Assembly (NCBI GenBank): GCA_019694255.1
Contig: JAIBCI010000110.1
Span: forward strand, 16,900 to 80,899
DNA from: Saprospiraceae bacterium
Lineage (GTDB): Bacteria; Bacteroidota; Bacteroidia; Chitinophagales; Saprospiraceae
Direction of reading: 5' to 3'
Length of the DNA stretch: 64,000 bases
Part shown: positions 41,483-49,948 of the stretch, piece by piece
How positions within the stretch are numbered: position 1 is the stretch's first letter
Layout: each line of letters starts with the position of its first letter
Program-made: the position numbers and the translations under genes
Notes under the pieces: model-generated
Databases searched by the model: none
Told to the model about the DNA's origin: nothing
What the model saw: the letters and a program-made list of their open reading frames with translations, nothing else

Positions 41483-43399
41483 TCAGTATCCTGACTTTTT
41501 ATCTTTTGCAGTGCCATCATCTGTTTGCACAGAAGGTGCTTTTCTTAATCTCTTTTTGTGACAGTCACCTGCCTCTGGACCATCAGGTCTTGGCATTTCC
41601 TTGTCGTTCTCAGTGCTAACCTGGAATTCAACGCGCCGGTTGATATAATGATTCGTAGGATTAGGACCCAGCGGATTGTCCTCTCCGCCATACATCAGAA
41701 TAAAGCGTTCCCTTGGCAAGTCATATTTACTGACCAGGTAATCTATTGCCGCTTTTGCACGATTATAAGAAAGGACGTTATTGTAGGCATTATCTGCCCT
41801 GATATCCGTGTGACCGTAAGCAGTTACTTTCAAATTAGGATGTGACTTCATCACCATCGCTACATGATGAAGTTGTGCATAATACTGGGGCTTTACACAA
41901 TATTCATCTAAATTATAATGAATCATCGGAAGGAACCAGTCTGTTCCAGCCGAATTTCCACCTTGGCCTCCGGCAATTCCTGGTGCGCCGGGCACGCCAC
42001 TTCCGTTTAAACCAAGTTTTTGATCAACAATTTTCTTGACATCCTCCTCGGAGATCTGTGGCTTAACAGGCACCTGGGCAATCCCTTTTTCATTGACTTG
42101 ATAGCCTGGTGCAGAGAACGGCTCTTCATCTTTATGATCCGGAATACCATCCATATCACTATCCAGAGTAATACCTCTTGTATCAACTGGTGCACCAGCC
42201 GGACTGTCAACTTCCTGATCTATCATATCGATTACACCATCCTGATCAGTATCCTTTAGATCGAATTTGGGTCTTTGTTTTAGTTCAGAAATATCTGTAA
42301 AAATTGCATCAAGTGGATTTAACCAATACAAGGGTTCTGTCTTCTTTTTAAGGTTGCCGAGATTCATGGCCAGGCGCAGATTGGTATAATGACCGATATC
42401 ATTATTATTCGTCTGGTCAAGGTCTGTTCGCCAATGAATCCCATCAAGATAATCATTATCAGAACTGATGACTAAATGCTCAAGCGCTATATTAAACCTT
42501 CGGTTAATTTTTCTCGCGATACCTACTCCACCTGTAAAGGCTAAATGAATATCAAAACGGTCATTGAATCTGAATATGCCTCTTCTGACATAAGCTTCAG
42601 TCTCGTAGGTATTATCATATATATCATTAAGATTTTTCTTGATCGCCTGTCTCCCGGAACGGGTATTGAAATCAAGGTTGGGATAGTCTGAACGTGAAAT
42701 CAGGTTGGTGTACATATTGTTATTTGGATCGCGCAGATTAAGCATGGTCTTATGCGTATAACCAGTTGCTCCAATTACCAGATACCAGTTCCACTTATTA
42801 TTGGGTTTGTGAAACAAAATATTACCGACATTTAGTATACCCTGCACTCCCAAAGAATACATCTGTAACTTATAATTGGCAAACCAGGGGTTCTGTGGCC
42901 CATATCCTCTGAATACATCTCTCACTTCCCCTCCTGGCTCCGTATACGTTTGCTCAGGAAGAAGTCCGGAACTGGAAGGCTGTGGATCACATCCGTAGGT
43001 CACACCATAAAAACCGTCTAGTCGCACGGAAAAGATATAATGAATAGCTCTTCTAAGATGAATTCCATAACCGAAACCCGGAATCAAATGCCTTTGATCC
43101 ACATCGCCATCTATAAGAAATATGCCAGAATGTAAGCCAAGTTCCCAGGCATGATTGGGTTTGGGAGGGTATTTGGCTTTGCCAGATTTCCAAAGCGCAA
43201 GTTCGCTGTTGTCAGCAACTGTGTCAGTTACAATATTTCTTGAAATTGCAACAGTGTCCCTTACAGGTTCCTGAAGAATAATAATACGAGAAGAGTCGCT
43301 GTTCGAATCCGGGGCAATGATCGCCGTAGTATCGGACTGGGAGAACACATATTGTATTCCCAGTATTAGTACTACAATCGGGGTTAGCAGCTTTGACAT
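41483..43399 (-). CDS. OmpA family outer-membrane protein with thrombospondin type 3 repeats
   Basis: A 638-residue exported protein. A signal peptide (about 1-20) precedes a large N-terminal beta-rich region likely to be an outer-membrane barrel. Residues about 385-440 are aspartate-rich calcium-binding TSP3-like repeats (DTDQDGVIDMIDQEVDS, DSDMDGIPDHKDEEP). The C-terminal domain is OmpA-like and peptidoglycan-binding (GHTDIRADNAYNNVLSYNRAKAAIDYL, NRRVEFQV). The protein should tie the outer membrane to the wall. A short Gly/Pro-rich stretch (GSGVPGAPGIAGGQGG) links the parts. Not PorE, which has TPR and propeller domains instead. Confidence 0.9.
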   Translation of the reverse strand: MSKLLTPIVVLILGIQYVFSQSDTTAIIAPDSNSDSSRIIILQEPVRDTVAISRNIVTDTVADNSELALWKSGKAKYPPKPNHAWELGLHSGIFLIDGDVDQRHLIPGFGYGIHLRRAIHYIFSVRLDGFYGVTYGCDPQPSSSGLLPEQTYTEPGGEVRDVFRGYGPQNPWFANYKLQMYSLGVQGILNVGNILFHKPNNKWNWYLVIGATGYTHKTMLNLRDPNNNMYTNLISRSDYPNLDFNTRSGRQAIKKNLNDIYDNTYETEAYVRRGIFRFNDRFDIHLAFTGGVGIARKINRRFNIALEHLVISSDNDYLDGIHWRTDLDQTNNNDIGHYTNLRLAMNLGNLKKKTEPLYWLNPLDAIFTDISELKQRPKFDLKDTDQDGVIDMIDQEVDSPAGAPVDTRGITLDSDMDGIPDHKDEEPFSAPGYQVNEKGIAQVPVKPQISEEDVKKIVDQKLGLNGSGVPGAPGIAGGQGGNSAGTDWFLPMIHYNLDEYCVKPQYYAQLHHVAMVMKSHPNLKVTAYGHTDIRADNAYNNVLSYNRAKAAIDYLVSKYDLPRERFILMYGGEDNPLGPNPTNHYINRRVEFQVSTENDKEMPRPDGPEAGDCHKKRLRKAPSVQTDDGTAKDKKSGY

Positions 43400-43445
43400 T
43401 TAAATTACTTTTAAAGTATAATAAATTAATAAGTAATAACTTACA

Positions 43446-43453
43446 CAAAGCTA
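43446..43453 (-). promoter_or_regulatory. Putative promoter of the OmpA/TSP3 gene
   Basis: Minus-strand TAGCTTTG with TTG at 43468-43470 (17 bases start to start), 46 bases before the ATG at 43399. Confidence 0.5.
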
Positions 43454-43522
43454 CACAAAAACCCTACCAATATTAAAACTAATGAAGATATATTTTAATT
43501 ATAATCTATATATTACTGACTA

Positions 43523-44746
43523 TCAGCTTTTTAAATATATAGACAAAGCTGCATTCATAAGATTTCTTGGGCTCTTACAGCTTTCATAAGTATTTAATAA
43601 TGAAGCGCTAATAACATTGGATACATCTGCAAAAATAGCTTCCTCCGAAATAATGCTGTTTTTATCCATTAGATAGGCAAATACCCGAGCCATACCACAA
43701 TTGGCAATAAAATCGGGAATCAACGAAATTCTTTGATCTATTGAACGACTGGTGTCCCCAAAAATGATCCTGTCTTCAGCAAATGGGACATTAGCGCCAC
43801 AAGATACCAGTTCAAGGCCATTGGTAATCAATTGATTGACCTGATCCAGATGCACCAGTCTGGACGCAGCGGCCGGTATGAATACATCATAGCTTTCAGC
43901 CCAGATTTTGTCGAGAATACTTTCTGTTTTGCTCATGAGTGGACTATTCAGTTGATTCCCGTTCTTATTCAGGAATAACGCATTGATCTGTTGTGCGTCA
44001 AGTCCTTCTTTTGACAAAATACTGTGTTCTCGGTCAATGATTCCTTTGATCACTGCACCCTGATCTGCTAAATACAAAGCCGCCGCAGAAGCCACATTGC
44101 CCCATCCCTGGATCAATATTCGCTTACCTTTTGCGGAGGATCCATGTACGATCCGGTAATAGTGCTTAACAGATTCTGCCACACCCCAACCTGTCACCAT
44201 ATCGGCCACATTATATTTTCCACTCTTCTCGGCACAAAAGGGAGATGTAACCACCGGCAATTTGCAACCTCGGTCCAATTGACCCAGGATGATTTCCTTT
44301 TCAGCGGCATTATAACTAAAATGACCGGTCAGGACACCTTCCTGAGGGTGAACAATACCCAAACTTTCAGTTACCGGAAAAACATCTTTAACCTCATCGA
44401 CATTCAGGTCGCCTCCCGTGCCGTAATACGATTTTAAAAGTGGTCTGACCGCTTTGAACCAACGTTGCAGTACTTCAGCTTTTCTCGGATCTTTAGGATT
44501 GAAATTAATCCCGGATTTGGCTCCACCGATTTGCGGGCCACACACCGAAAACTTGATGCCCATAACTTTAGCAAGGGAAATCACTTCGTCGCGGTTGAGA
44601 CCAAGCCGCATGCGCGTCCCGCCACCCGCTGCACCATTTCGTAACGAATTGATAACCAGCCACCCTTCGGCTTCAGATTGGCTATCCTTCCATTCAAAAA
44701 CGATTTCAGGACTAGCATTAAGATATTTATCCAGCAATTGACTCAT
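43523..44746 (-). CDS. ELFV family amino-acid dehydrogenase (second copy)
   Basis: A 407-residue NAD(P)-dependent dehydrogenase. The N-terminal domain has NGAAGGGTRMRLG and GGAKSGINFNP, where the usual GGAKGG glycine is serine, and the C-terminal Rossmann fold has GWGNVASAAALYL. It is only distantly similar to the glutamate dehydrogenase at 376-1791. Leucine, valine, phenylalanine or glutamate are all possible substrates. It is transcribed divergently from the arginase-fold protein across a 171-base gap with a promoter box on each side, which hints at shared amino-acid catabolism. Confidence 0.87.
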   Translation of the reverse strand: MSQLLDKYLNASPEIVFEWKDSQSEAEGWLVINSLRNGAAGGGTRMRLGLNRDEVISLAKVMGIKFSVCGPQIGGAKSGINFNPKDPRKAEVLQRWFKAVRPLLKSYYGTGGDLNVDEVKDVFPVTESLGIVHPQEGVLTGHFSYNAAEKEIILGQLDRGCKLPVVTSPFCAEKSGKYNVADMVTGWGVAESVKHYYRIVHGSSAKGKRILIQGWGNVASAAALYLADQGAVIKGIIDREHSILSKEGLDAQQINALFLNKNGNQLNSPLMSKTESILDKIWAESYDVFIPAAASRLVHLDQVNQLITNGLELVSCGANVPFAEDRIIFGDTSRSIDQRISLIPDFIANCGMARVFAYLMDKNSIISEEAIFADVSNVISASLLNTYESCKSPRNLMNAALSIYLKS

Positions 44747-44762
44747 AATTCAGTTGAAGTCG

Positions 44763-44770
44763 CAAAACTA
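44763..44770 (-). promoter_or_regulatory. Putative promoter of the second ELFV dehydrogenase gene
   Basis: Minus-strand TAGTTTTG, 16 bases before the ATG at 44746. The nearest TTG upstream is too close for a normal -33 element. Confidence 0.4.
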
Positions 44771-44894
44771 GGAGTATTTAACAATATTTACACCTAAATA
44801 CAGACTAAAAAGTCCTTTAATAGCCTTCTAAAAAATTAAATAGAAAAATCACCGATTTTTCAATCAATTATATATTACAATAATGCGCAATGTG

Positions 44895-44902
44895 TAATTT
44901 TG
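44895..44902 (+). promoter_or_regulatory. Putative promoter of the arginase-fold gene
   Basis: TAATTTTG ends 15 bases before the ATG at 44918. No -33 TTG is seen. Confidence 0.4.
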
Positions 44903-44917
44903 CCTTAAATCATTTAT

Positions 44918-45949
44918 ATGTTCCACAAACTTCTGCCGACGGACAGCAATAGATTGACAATATCTGTTCATCACCCCAATATATCGCTTCTAAATGGTGA
45001 GGACGAGATTCCCAAAGGCATTGATATCGCTTTACTGACATGCAACCCAGAAAATGGTTATGCTATCAGGCAGCAATTTTACACTTTGGCCTTTGATCAT
45101 TTTGAGGACATTCGGATCTGTGATCTGGGAGATGCCATGGCTCTCGACAAAGTTGAAATCTCCAAGCTGGTCTCACACCTCCTCGACAAGAAAATATTTC
45201 TGCTGATGGTAGGTTTTTCAAGAGACATCATCGAAGCCATCAGTAAAGAATTTGAACAAAAGATACTGCCGTTTTCGATCGCATGGATTGACTCAAGGAT
45301 CCATGAAGATGAAATTGAAAATCTGAGTAACAATATCTTTGTAAAAAATCAATCTTACATAGGACTACAACGTCACTTGATCAGTTCAACAATACTGAAT
45401 GACCCAAGAGTATTGGGTCATACCATTTTTCTTTCCGAATTCAGAAAATCAAATCAGGTCCTTGATGCAGTAACAAGAAATTCTGAATTGTTTTATTTCG
45501 AAATGAATTCTGTCCGGCATAGTGATTTCAACCCTTCTGATAATCCGAGTGGCTTTTTTGCTGAAGAAATCATATCCATTTCCAAACTTGCTGGCTCAAG
45601 TGACCGCAGTCTTCTTTGCGCAATATCGGACTGGGATATATCGGATATCCAACCTACTGACTATATGTTGATCTCCCAGATGTGCTGGTATATGGTTGAA
45701 GGAATATTGCTCAAAAAACGCGATGAGCTTCAAAGAGACAGACAGATGCTGCATTATGTCGTAGAATTGAAAAATTCAGATACACATTTGGATTTCTTCA
45801 AATCAGAATCTTCCGGCAAATGGTGGATCAAGGAACCAGGGGATCATGAGAGCCATATTAATAAGCTCATTCCCTGTACCTATGAAGAATATTTGAAGAC
45901 GGTACAGGACCATCTACCTGAAAGACTTGTCGATTTAATTTATCACTAA
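44918..45949 (+). CDS. Arginase/formimidoylglutamase-fold protein, probably without metal centre
   Basis: A 343-residue protein that aligns by eye with the Bacteroidota formimidoylglutamase-like subfamily: CDLGDA, an IxWIDSR strand where arginases have DAHxD, IGLQ, FEMNSVRHSDF, FFAEEIISISKLAGSSD, SQMCWYMVEGI and the tail FFKSESSGKWW. The metal-binding motifs are degraded: GGxHD has become VGFSRD and DAHxD has become DSRIHE. It therefore probably lacks manganese catalysis and may act as a pseudoenzyme. Its stop overlaps the convergent murF end by 15 bases. Confidence 0.75.
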   Translation: MFHKLLPTDSNRLTISVHHPNISLLNGEDEIPKGIDIALLTCNPENGYAIRQQFYTLAFDHFEDIRICDLGDAMALDKVEISKLVSHLLDKKIFLLMVGFSRDIIEAISKEFEQKILPFSIAWIDSRIHEDEIENLSNNIFVKNQSYIGLQRHLISSTILNDPRVLGHTIFLSEFRKSNQVLDAVTRNSELFYFEMNSVRHSDFNPSDNPSGFFAEEIISISKLAGSSDRSLLCAISDWDISDIQPTDYMLISQMCWYMVEGILLKKRDELQRDRQMLHYVVELKNSDTHLDFFKSESSGKWWIKEPGDHESHINKLIPCTYEEYLKTVQDHLPERLVDLIYH

Positions 45950-47230
45950 TTTTTCCAACCCGGCAGATCTGGATCCTTTGATCAGAATGAGCGCTTGCCG
46001 AGGCCAATTGGTATCTAGCCAATCGCGGCAACTTGCAACACTTTCAAACCAAAGTATTCTGTTGTTCCCGTCAGCGAATTTGTAATTGTTGCCAATCAGT
46101 AAGATCCTAGTGTAGTCTCCTCTGGTTATGCGATCAACCAGGGCATGGTGTTCATTATCGCTGTGATCACCCAATTCTGCCATAGCTCCAAGAATAACCC
46201 ACTTTGACCTGCCGGTAATGTTATCCATTACATCGAGTGCCGCATGCATCGAACTGGGATTGGCATTGTAAGCATCCAGCATGACTGTGCTATTGCGAAT
46301 TTCTAGCAGTTGCGAACGCATATTGTCAGGTACATAATCATCTATACCCTTTTGAATAAGATCGGGAGCAATGCCAAAGAAATGAGCTACCGCAATCGCT
46401 GCCATTAGGTTTTCGAAATTATGCTTACCATATAGTATGGAATGATAGCTGATTTCACCCTCACTTACATGAATTAATTCTATATCAGGATTTAACCGAA
46501 CAATGCGGAATGCTACATCCGGATGTCTTATTTCCTGACCATATTTTATTACATGAGAGAAATTTGTAGACACTGCATTTAATGGATCCGAATCGCAATT
46601 CAAGAAAATAGTCTGCTGTTTAAGCTGCAGGAAGTCGAACAATTCAAGCTTAGTCTTCAACACCCCTTCTATCCCTCCAAATCCTTCGAGATGAGCTTTA
46701 CCGATATTGGTAATCAGTCCAAAATCAGGCTCAGACATTTCACATAATTCACGTATGTCTCCAGGTCTGTTTGCACCCATTTCCAGAATTAGAAATTCAT
46801 GATCCGGCTTAAGTCTTAACAAAGTGAGCGGGACACCGATATGATTGTTATAATTGCCGGAGGTCGCAATCGTGTTCTTAGCTCTCTTAAAAATATGAAG
46901 CAAAAGTTCCTTGGTAGTGGTCTTACCATTTGAGCCGGTAACGGCAATGATCCGGGTTCCAAGTCGTCTTCTATGTAATAATGCAAGTTCTTTTAAAAAA
47001 GCGAAGCTGTCATCAACCTGAACAATACGCTCATCCCTGATTAATCCCGGATTATCACAAATTGCAGCCAAAGCTCCTTTATTCAGCGCTTCCTCGATGA
47101 ATTCATTGCCATCAAATCGCTCACCTTTCAAAGCGAGATAAATGTCACCAGACTGAATTGATCTCGTGTCCTTTGTAATTCGGTCCAGCTGTTCGCTGAA
47201 CCTACTATAGAATTCATTTACTGATGTCAT
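45935..47230 (-). CDS. murF: UDP-N-acetylmuramoyl-tripeptide--D-alanyl-D-alanine ligase
   Basis: About 431 residues of the Mur ligase family. Landmarks are the dipeptide-recognition N-terminal domain (GDIYLALKGERFDGNEF), the ATP loop VTGSNGKTTTKELL, EMGANRPGDIRELCEM and DAYNANPSSMHAALD typical of MurF. It adds D-Ala-D-Ala to complete the peptidoglycan precursor in the cytoplasm. ATG at 47230 is the only ATG choice; the frame to 47236 would need TTG. It follows gldJ, a neighbour pair also known from Flavobacterium, but a strong terminator lies between them. Confidence 0.95.
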   Translation of the reverse strand: MTSVNEFYSRFSEQLDRITKDTRSIQSGDIYLALKGERFDGNEFIEEALNKGALAAICDNPGLIRDERIVQVDDSFAFLKELALLHRRRLGTRIIAVTGSNGKTTTKELLLHIFKRAKNTIATSGNYNNHIGVPLTLLRLKPDHEFLILEMGANRPGDIRELCEMSEPDFGLITNIGKAHLEGFGGIEGVLKTKLELFDFLQLKQQTIFLNCDSDPLNAVSTNFSHVIKYGQEIRHPDVAFRIVRLNPDIELIHVSEGEISYHSILYGKHNFENLMAAIAVAHFFGIAPDLIQKGIDDYVPDNMRSQLLEIRNSTVMLDAYNANPSSMHAALDVMDNITGRSKWVILGAMAELGDHSDNEHHALVDRITRGDYTRILLIGNNYKFADGNNRILWFESVASCRDWLDTNWPRQALILIKGSRSAGLEKLVIN

Positions 47231-47234
47231 AACC

Positions 47235-47265
47235 AAAAAAAATCCCCGCAGCAGTGCTGCAGGGA
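47235..47265 (-). terminator. Rho-independent terminator of gldJ, abutting murF
   Basis: On the minus strand TCCCTGCAG pairs with CTGCGGGGA (one mismatch), five-base loop, followed by eight T. The T-tract ends four to five bases before the murF ATG. It lies 28 bases after the gldJ stop. Confidence 0.85.
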
Positions 47266-47292
47266 CTATATCAATAGAATAGACTTTTCAAA

Positions 47293-48789
47293 TTATTTGT
47301 AAGAGCGTTTGGTCTTTGGCATTTTACGTTTAAAGTAGTTGCCTCCTGCATCTTCATTTCCTTCCGGTCCTCCCGTCCGAGTCATTGCACAACGGAATCC
47401 GATGGTACGATCTGATTTGTCTTCATCTTTAAATCTTCTAGCACCAGGAGATGACCAGAATAATCGGTCTGCCCATGAACCACCTTTATAAACTCTGGAT
47501 TTCTTGTTAATCAGACTGTATTTGCCATAAGCATATTTAATCGCTTCATCATCATCATCCCTATAGTCTTTGACATCTGATTTATTATAGTTTTCGCGGT
47601 TGGTAATGCTGGAATCAGAAACCACTTGATATCTGAGGAATCCCAGGCTATCTTTTTCAACCGGATTTCCGGCTTCATCCAACACTAGTTCCTTAAATTC
47701 ATTTCCACGGAAAGGATTCAAATCATGTTGCTGAACTTCTTCAAGTGTTGTGGAAGTCAGCGGACGATACACATCTTCTACCCATTCTGATACGTTACCT
47801 GCCATATTGTATAGACCAAAATCATTAGGCCAGAAAGATCTTACCGGCGCCGTGATAGAGGCATGGTCATTCAATTTGCCGGCCATACCCATGTAATCTC
47901 CTTCTTCTTTTTTGATGTTGGCCATAATCTGACCCATGTATTTATCTCTCCGCTTGTAACGTGCCGTATTTCCATTCCAAGGATAAATTCGTCTGTCCGT
48001 AATCAGCTCATCTTTGTTAATGGATTGATTGCCTTTGAGAGCAAGCGCAGCATATTCCCATTCTGCTTCTGTTGGAAGCCTGTACTCAGGTAAGAGTATT
48101 CCATCCTCAAATCGTACAGGTCTTTCACCACCTGTCTGAATATCGGGAAGATTCTTACGTACGTTACCAGCATATTGACCCGCCAGGTATGATTTCGAAT
48201 TGAAATTATCTTTATCAACCTGCTCAGGATTGGGGTTTAAAATACCCTTCTCAATCAGAATCATTTCATTCACCCTGTCCGTTCTCCATTTGCAGAAATC
48301 AACGGCCTGGAGCCAGCTCACACCGACGACAGGATAATCATCATATGAAGGATACCGGAAATAGGTCTCTACATAAGGTTCGTTAAAAGAAAGTTCATCT
48401 CTCCATACCAGCGTATCCGGAAGGGCCTTTTTATAAACTTCCGGGTAACTTTTATAAACCCTGTTAAGCCAATAAATATACTCACGGTAGTTAATATTAC
48501 TGACCTCGGTTTCATCCATATAAAAAGACGAAACTGTAACCCTTTTTGGAATATTATTCCATTCATAGGTCACGTCTTCCTCGGTCAATCCCATGGAGAA
48601 TGTACCACCTTCAATTAATACGAGATTTGGTCCTGTAACCTGACCCTGGTAATCGACTTTTTCAAAACCACCCCATTTCTGGTCGTTGTATTTCCAACCG
48701 GTCGAATCTGACTTTCCGCTGTTTCGTTTACATGAAGCGCTGAAAATCAATGCAATACATACTGGCATTGCCAGAAAATACTTTTTCAT
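47293..48789 (-). CDS. gldJ: Gliding motility/type IX secretion lipoprotein GldJ
   Basis: About 498 residues: a lipoprotein signal (MKKYFLAMPVCIALIFSASC, Cys20), a TGWKYND motif, then a formylglycine-generating-enzyme-like (SUMF1) fold: LVLIEGGTFSMG, FYMDETEVSNINYREY, YPVVGVSWLQAVDFCKWR, YRLPTEAEWEYAA, YNMAGNVSEWVEDV, YKGGSWADR, IGFRCAM. GldJ is an outer-membrane lipoprotein that stabilises the GldK/T9SS ring. GldK has the same fold, but the N-terminal sequence and the neighbours murF and porU point to GldJ. ATGs at 48795 and 48810 are alternative starts. Confidence 0.85.
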   Translation of the reverse strand: MKKYFLAMPVCIALIFSASCKRNSGKSDSTGWKYNDQKWGGFEKVDYQGQVTGPNLVLIEGGTFSMGLTEEDVTYEWNNIPKRVTVSSFYMDETEVSNINYREYIYWLNRVYKSYPEVYKKALPDTLVWRDELSFNEPYVETYFRYPSYDDYPVVGVSWLQAVDFCKWRTDRVNEMILIEKGILNPNPEQVDKDNFNSKSYLAGQYAGNVRKNLPDIQTGGERPVRFEDGILLPEYRLPTEAEWEYAALALKGNQSINKDELITDRRIYPWNGNTARYKRRDKYMGQIMANIKKEEGDYMGMAGKLNDHASITAPVRSFWPNDFGLYNMAGNVSEWVEDVYRPLTSTTLEEVQQHDLNPFRGNEFKELVLDEAGNPVEKDSLGFLRYQVVSDSSITNRENYNKSDVKDYRDDDDEAIKYAYGKYSLINKKSRVYKGGSWADRLFWSSPGARRFKDEDKSDRTIGFRCAMTRTGGPEGNEDAGGNYFKRKMPKTKRSYK

Positions 48790-48826
48790 GTTCATCCTTA
48801 CTACTGACATTTTTGTTTAGGAAGAA

Positions 48827-48834
48827 CAAAATTA
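48827..48834 (-). promoter_or_regulatory. Putative promoter of gldJ
   Basis: Minus-strand TAATTTTG lies 37 bases before the ATG at 48789, in the 58-base gap after the porP-like gene. It could allow gldJ to be transcribed apart from that gene. Confidence 0.4.
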
Positions 48835-48868
48835 CACAAATTTTATTGTCAGACACCAAAATTATTTT

Positions 48869-49900
48869 TTATCGAAAAGCTTCGAAGCAATCACTGACCA
48901 CGCTGGTTTTTTTGAGATTGCCGGGCATTGCGTAAATCAGACTAAGTTCATGTGTGCCTCCCTGGGCAAGACTCAGATCTGAAATAGTTAGATCAAAAGA
49001 ATATCCAATTCGCCAGAAGCCTTTTCGGATACCAACATTGAAAATTACAGCGTCAGGGTTTTTATTGGCATGCCTATAGTGTATTCCACCAAAAATACTG
49101 CTGAACAGATACTGAGCCCCGATATTAAATTGTGAAAAAGAAGATTGGCGAATGTAGATGAACGAAGGGGAAAGGATAATGGATTTATCGTACTTATTGC
49201 CAGAGGTATGAATTTCGAATCCACCATGAAATGTGAACCTTGGCGGAAGACTGCTCCCACCATCAGCCTGAGCAGCCAAAATACCTACACTTGGTGCATT
49301 AAAGTGTTTGACTGATGCCCCAATATAATATAAAGGACTGTAATAGAGCACACCTGCACCTGCATCGAGATACCCTGTACTCGTCTGTAATGGGACTTTC
49401 TCCTTAGATACGATGGTTCCACCTCCTGAAATATATCCGGTTACAGGATCAATTTGATCGCCGAAAACAAATTTATCCCAGGCATAATTAATTTGTGCAT
49501 AACCGAGCTCAAGACCTCCTTTAATAACATGCCCTCGACGGTTCACTGGAATTTTATAACCATACAACCCATTGATCTTATAGGTTTTAAGAAATCCAGC
49601 ACCGGCATCATCAGCAGTTAGCTCAAGACCAAAACCGCTTTTTATTGCGGGTATGAACTGGTCATAGAAAAGATTGTACGTCACATAGGTCTTAAATACC
49701 TGATCGATCAGTGGCCACTGGTTACGATAATTGACCCCAAACCGTGGACCATTGGTCAACCCGGTAAATGCAGGATTTATTTGCAATGGGGATGCGTAAT
49801 ACTGACTGAATACCGGATCCTGTCCCTTTATTTTATCAGGCACTGTCAACAGAATCAGTGTTATAATAGTTAGATACGTTGTTTTTTGTAATATTGACAT
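48869..49900 (-). CDS. PorP/SprF family type IX secretion membrane protein
   Basis: A 343-residue outer-membrane protein with signal peptide (to about residue 26) and the PorP/SprF opening QDPVFSQYYASPLQINPAFTGL, then repeated barrel strands (GPRFGVNYRNQWP, GFGLELTADDAGAGFLKT). Family members attach to the periplasmic T9SS ring or help single large adhesins reach the surface. Bacteroidota carry many copies; this one stands directly upstream of gldJ and divergent from porU, so a machine role is plausible. The 27-base gap to porU holds no clear promoter. Confidence 0.9.
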   Translation of the reverse strand: MSILQKTTYLTIITLILLTVPDKIKGQDPVFSQYYASPLQINPAFTGLTNGPRFGVNYRNQWPLIDQVFKTYVTYNLFYDQFIPAIKSGFGLELTADDAGAGFLKTYKINGLYGYKIPVNRRGHVIKGGLELGYAQINYAWDKFVFGDQIDPVTGYISGGGTIVSKEKVPLQTSTGYLDAGAGVLYYSPLYYIGASVKHFNAPSVGILAAQADGGSSLPPRFTFHGGFEIHTSGNKYDKSIILSPSFIYIRQSSFSQFNIGAQYLFSSIFGGIHYRHANKNPDAVIFNVGIRKGFWRIGYSFDLTISDLSLAQGGTHELSLIYAMPGNLKKTSVVSDCFEAFR

Positions 49901-49948
49901 AGCAATAATGACCTTTTAAAAATCGTTATGATGCTTTATTCCAAATTT

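Noticed and set aside
43300..43320. GTTCGAATCC, like the T-arm of a tRNA
   Set aside because: It is inside the OmpA/TSP3 coding frame, and no acceptor or anticodon stem can be built around it.
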